Source: JBAWAP01 sp049589355 (GTDB lineage: Bacteria > Chloroflexota > Anaerolineae > VGOG01). From it: a DNA stretch of 6,567 nucleotides. The translations under genes and the position numbers were made by a program. The stretch's first letter is position 1, and each line of letters starts with the position of its first letter. The notes under the pieces are model-generated. The model saw nothing but the letters and a program-made list of their open reading frames with translations. It was not told where the DNA came from and searched no databases. Positions 4,417 to 6,567 of this stretch are shown piece after piece. The stretch covers positions 1-6,567 of the forward strand of contig JBAWAP010000118.1 of the NCBI GenBank assembly GCA_049589355.1, read 5' to 3'.

Positions 4417-6287
4417 GCCACACCTACCTCCGCCCACTGGGCCAGTAACCGTTGTAGCTCTTCGTCTACCCTCTGGTATTCTAACCCTAGCTCTCGGAGG
4501 CTCTCGACATCTTGGACCACGCTGGCAGCAACCAACTCCTCGCCCAGGGCTGCCAGCCGTGTTTCCAGGGTAGCAATATCTTCTTCCAAGTCCTTGGCTC
4601 TAGCTTCTTGCCTCTTATTTCTTGTCTCCTGCTTCCTGCTCCTTGTTTCTTGTCTCTTGCCCTTTGCCTCCTGTTTCTTGTCTCTTGCCTCTTGCTTCCT
4701 GCTCCTTTGCTCCTCGTAATCAGAATAGTTGCCGTCGTAGACTCGCAACTCCTCATCTTCGATGGTCCAGACCTGGGTAGCCAAGGCGTTTATCAGGTAG
4801 CGGTCGTGGGAAACGAGGAGGATGGTGCCGTTGAAGTCAGCCAGCACTTCCTCAAGGATCTCCCGAGAAGCGATGTCCAGGTGATTGGTAGGCTCGTCCA
4901 GGAGTAGGAAGTTAGCTCCCTCCAGGGTCAGTTTGGCCAAGGCCACCCGGCTTCGCTCGCCGCCTGAGAGGTCCCCCACCAGCTTGAAGACATCGTCGCC
5001 GGAGAAAAGGAAACGTCCCAGGAAGCCGCGGGCCTTCTCTAGCGGCAGATTGCGGACCTCAAGGATCTCATCCAGGATCGTCCTCTCTTTGTCCAGGCCC
5101 TCGTGGGCTTGAGCAAGATAGCCGAACTTGACGCTATCTCCGATCTGGACCAGCCCAGCCAAGGGGGATACCTGGCCGACGACGGTCCTAAGAAAAGTGG
5201 TCTTGCCCGAACCGTTGGGCCCTAGGATGGCTGCCCGTTCGCCGCGGCGCAGATACAGATTGGGGCAGGTGAAAAGAGATAAGTCAGGCTGATAGCCGAT
5301 GGCTAGATCCTCTGTGACGAGGACGAGATCGCCGCCGCGCAGGTCGGCTTTAATAGAGAGGTTTATCTTTTTGGCCTCGCGCGGGCGCTCCAGGCGCGGC
5401 AAGCGATCCAGCCTCTTCTGGCGCCCCTGCGCTTCCTTGGTCCGTTGACCAGCCATGTAACGGTGGATGAAGTCCTCGGTCTTCTCGATGTACTTCTGTT
5501 GGGCCTCATACTCGGCCAGGCGTCGCTCCATACGCTCGGCTCGCAACGTCGAATAATGGCTGTAGTTGCCGGAGTAATCCTCCAGGCGACCGAAGGCCAG
5601 CTCCCAGACTCTTCTCGCTACCTTGTCCAGGAAGTAGCGATCGTGGGCCACCACTACCAGGCTGCCTTTCCAGTTGGCCAGGTACTCTTCCAGCCATTGG
5701 GTGGCTGCCAGGTCCAGGTGATTAGTAGGCTCATCCAGGAGGAGCAAATCAGGCTCGGAGAGGAGAAGCTTGGCCAGCAGGGCTCTCGTCTTCTGGCCGC
5801 CGCTGAGGATGCTGAGGGGCTGATGCTGTTCCTCCTCCGGGAAGCCCAAACCGGCCAGAACCATCTTTATCTCGCTCTCGTATCGGTAGCCGCCGGCCAG
5901 CTCAAAGGCGTGCAGCGCCTCCCCGTAGCGCTTCAGGGCCGCTTCGCGCTGGGCGGGGTCGGCCATCTGCTGTTCCAGGCGGCGTAGCTCGGCCTGTTGG
6001 GCCTGCAGGTCAGTGAAGACGGTCAGCATCTCCTCGTAGAGAGTGCGCTGGCTCGGCAGCTCTGCCTCTTGGGGCAGGTAGCCAATACGCAGTCTCCGCG
6101 CCTTGTACACCTGGCCTGCCGTTGGGGTATCCAGGCCGGCTATGATGTGCAACAGCGTCGTCTTGCCTGTGCCATTGGGACCTACCAGCGCGATTTTGTC
6201 GCCCCTGGCGATCCGGAGGGAAACATCCCAGAAGACGTCCTGAGCGCCGTAGGATTTAGCTAGCTCATTAGCCGTTACGATAGACAT
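4413..6287 (-). CDS. ABC-F family ATPase (ribosome-associated, duplicated ABC domains)
   Basis: This 624-residue protein has two ABC nucleotide-binding domains and no membrane segments, as in ABC-F proteins that act on the ribosome (EttA, Uup, YdiF and antibiotic-resistance types). The first domain shows GPNGTGKTT (36-44), LSGGQ (161-165), LLLLDEPTNHLD (181-192) and switch H215. The interdomain linker (about 235-320, charged and helical, with RYMAGQRTKEAQGRQKRLDRL) corresponds to the P-site tRNA-interacting motif. The second domain shows GPNGSGKTT (356-364), LSGGE (440-444), LLLDEPTNHLD (461-471) and switch H494. A highly charged seven-residue repeat (528-562) and a C-terminal coiled coil (566-624) follow, the latter resembling Uup/YdiF extensions. 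The start at 6287 puts the first Walker A at the usual distance; the ribosome binding site (AGAGG, 11 nt away) is weak. It is probably a translation factor for stalled ribosomes. A drug-resistance role cannot be excluded or shown. Confidence 0.92.
   Translation of the reverse strand: MSIVTANELAKSYGAQDVFWDVSLRIARGDKIALVGPNGTGKTTLLHIIAGLDTPTAGQVYKARRLRIGYLPQEAELPSQRTLYEEMLTVFTDLQAQQAELRRLEQQMADPAQREAALKRYGEALHAFELAGGYRYESEIKMVLAGLGFPEEEQHQPLSILSGGQKTRALLAKLLLSEPDLLLLDEPTNHLDLAATQWLEEYLANWKGSLVVVAHDRYFLDKVARRVWELAFGRLEDYSGNYSHYSTLRAERMERRLAEYEAQQKYIEKTEDFIHRYMAGQRTKEAQGRQKRLDRLPRLERPREAKKINLSIKADLRGGDLVLVTEDLAIGYQPDLSLFTCPNLYLRRGERAAILGPNGSGKTTFLRTVVGQVSPLAGLVQIGDSVKFGYLAQAHEGLDKERTILDEILEVRNLPLEKARGFLGRFLFSGDDVFKLVGDLSGGERSRVALAKLTLEGANFLLLDEPTNHLDIASREILEEVLADFNGTILLVSHDRYLINALATQVWTIEDEELRVYDGNYSDYEEQRSRKQEARDKKQEAKGKRQETRSRKQETRNKRQEARAKDLEEDIATLETRLAALGEELVAASVVQDVESLRELGLEYQRVDEELQRLLAQWAEVGVA
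4602..4706 (-). repeat. 15-copy 7-nt tandem array inside the ABC-F gene
   Basis: The minus strand here is fifteen uninterrupted 7-nt units of consensus RGRRRCA (for example AGGAGCA, GGAAGCA, AGAGACA, AGAAACA), degenerate only at purine positions apart from the two weakest copies near 4602 and 4616. Three units make seven codons, so the array encodes five seven-residue repeats of pattern [RK]x[RK][RK]QE[AT] (residues 528-562). The strict purine bias contrasts sharply with the flanking coding sequence. The array lies in the flexible segment between the second ATPase domain and the C-terminal coiled coil. Confidence 0.88.
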
Positions 6288-6437
6288 CTTTCGATCGACC
6301 TCTTGGACATACGTTCAGGTGCCCGGCACTTTTGGCCGAAACGTCAAATGCAACGCGGTCTGGAAGGCGTATGAGCAGCTCGCTCCAAGCAACATTGGCA
6401 AGTGCCGGGCACCTCACTTTTGGCTCCAGTGAGGATA
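6288..6437 (-). promoter_or_regulatory. ABC-F 5' leader with a 15-bp inverted repeat
   Basis: About 150 nt separate the predicted transcription start from the ABC-F ATG. AGGTGCCCGGCACTT (6317-6331) and its perfect complement (6400-6414) enclose 68 nt. Each arm is itself nearly palindromic (GTGCC-C-GGCAC), and CACTTTTGGC occurs as a direct repeat at 6327-6336 and 6415-6424. No T-tract follows the stem, so it is not a simple attenuator. An 11-codon ORF (ATG at 6310, stop 6275) overlaps the ABC-F start out of frame but has no clear ribosome binding site. The region may hold a dispersed repeat pair, a regulatory leader, or both. Confidence 0.45.
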
Positions 6438-6443
6438 AGGAGA

Positions 6444-6472
6444 ATTATACCACATTCTCGCCGCGTGACCAA
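6444..6472 (-). promoter_or_regulatory. Extended -10 promoter for the ABC-F/coaE cluster
   Basis: On the minus strand TATAAT (complement of 6444-6449) is preceded by TGG, giving TGnTATAAT. TTGGTC (complement of 6467-6472) at 17 bp is only a 3/6 -35 match. The strong extended -10 can compensate for a weak -35. The 11-mer TGTGGTATAAT (complement of 6444-6454) is identical to that of the plus-strand promoter at 662-672, which supports both calls. Confidence 0.62.
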
Positions 6473-6489
6473 TTTTACACTAACGAGAA

Positions 6490-6525
6490 AAGACCTCGGA
6501 GGTCTGTGGAGACCTCCGAGGTCTT
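6490..6525 (-). terminator. Perfect 16-bp hairpin, possible terminator of an off-window minus-strand gene
   Basis: AAGACCTCGGAGGTCT (6490-6505) pairs perfectly with 6510-6525 around a 4-nt loop. Read on the minus strand the stem ends in CTTTTCTC, a short T-tract (TTTT), so it could terminate a gene coming from the right edge. Each arm contains a nested palindrome around CCTCGGAGG, which fits a dispersed palindromic element equally well. It lies just upstream of the ABC-F promoter. Confidence 0.5.
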
Positions 6526-6529
6526 GTGA

Positions 6530-6567
6530 TTACGTCTTCGCTGCGCCTGCAGCAGCAGTGTCCCCCT
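6530..6567 (-). CDS. Possible C-terminal end of a minus-strand gene beyond the window
   Basis: One minus-strand frame entering from the right edge reads GDTAAAGAAKT and stops at TAA (6532-6530), four bases before the hairpin at 6490-6525. An Ala/Lys-rich tail followed by a stop and a hairpin is what a gene end would look like, but eleven codons cannot establish it. The other two minus-strand frames also stay open for some distance, so this is a weak call. Confidence 0.22.
   Translation of the reverse strand, partial: GDTAAAGAAKT

Noticed and set aside
4602..4706. CRISPR-like regular repeat
   Set aside because: The units are 7 nt, contiguous, without spacers, and lie inside a conserved reading frame. 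No cas genes are present.
4512..4907. Plus-strand frame with a very Leu/Cys/Pro-rich stretch resembling a membrane segment
   Set aside because: This is the antisense translation of the purine-rich 7-nt array, so the pyrimidine-rich strand automatically gives Leu, Ser, Cys and Pro.
5445..5987. Plus-strand open frame of 180 codons opposite the ABC-F gene
   Set aside because: It is a complement shadow of the conserved Walker B and signature regions. The hydrophobic composition comes from reversing charged ABC-F codons.
4413..6287. Naming the ABC-F protein as an antibiotic-resistance determinant
   Set aside because: ABC-F motifs alone do not separate housekeeping translation factors from resistance types. 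The linker tip would have to be compared with characterised groups, and the coaE context looks housekeeping.

Overview
The window looks like chromosomal DNA of a Chloroflexota bacterium, most likely from the Anaerolineae or a relative. This is inferred from three things: a secreted Big-1 protein ending in a YLPVIFKG-type tail, short dispersed repeats of the CTGAGC...CGAAGGG type, and repeat sequence read through inside housekeeping genes. No taxonomic marker gene is present. Codon choice is moderately GC-rich throughout and no phage, plasmid, transposase or CRISPR component is visible.

Layout. Bases 1-435 hold the 3' end of a gene for a secreted protein with bacterial Ig-like (Big-1) domains, followed by a repeat-rich spacer (436-642) that ends in a rho-independent terminator. 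An extended -10 promoter overlaps the terminator T-tract and drives a two-gene plus-strand unit. The first gene is a polyprenol-phosphate mannosyltransferase-like GT2 enzyme (721-1476). The second, starting directly after its stop codon, is a zinc-ribbon/SAM methyltransferase (1477-2016) that is cut short. Its missing C-terminal half is replaced, across a 17-bp palindrome, by an out-of-frame tail of an unidentified protein (1980-2117).

The rest (2114-6287) is a co-directional minus-strand cluster converging on that unit. In transcription order it holds an ABC-F ATPase, coaE (dephospho-CoA kinase, start overlapping the ABC-F stop as GTGA), a 62-residue two-helix membrane protein, a double-GNAT acetyltransferase and a four-helix PF04020 (YvlD/'phage holin 4_2') membrane protein. 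Gaps are 50 nt or less, so it could be one operon. The promoter candidate at 6444-6472 shares the 11-mer TGTGGTATAAT with the plus-strand promoter. The ABC-F leader of about 150 nt carries a 15-bp inverted repeat. A palindromic hairpin at 6490-6525 may terminate a minus-strand gene lying beyond the window.

No new defence or biosynthetic system is evident. What stands out is the spread of short repeats into coding sequence: one dispersed element is read in frame in both the mannosyltransferase and coaE, a 15-copy 7-nt tandem array encodes five seven-residue repeats in the ABC-F C-terminal region, and an inverted 7-nt array supplies the last codons and stop of coaE.
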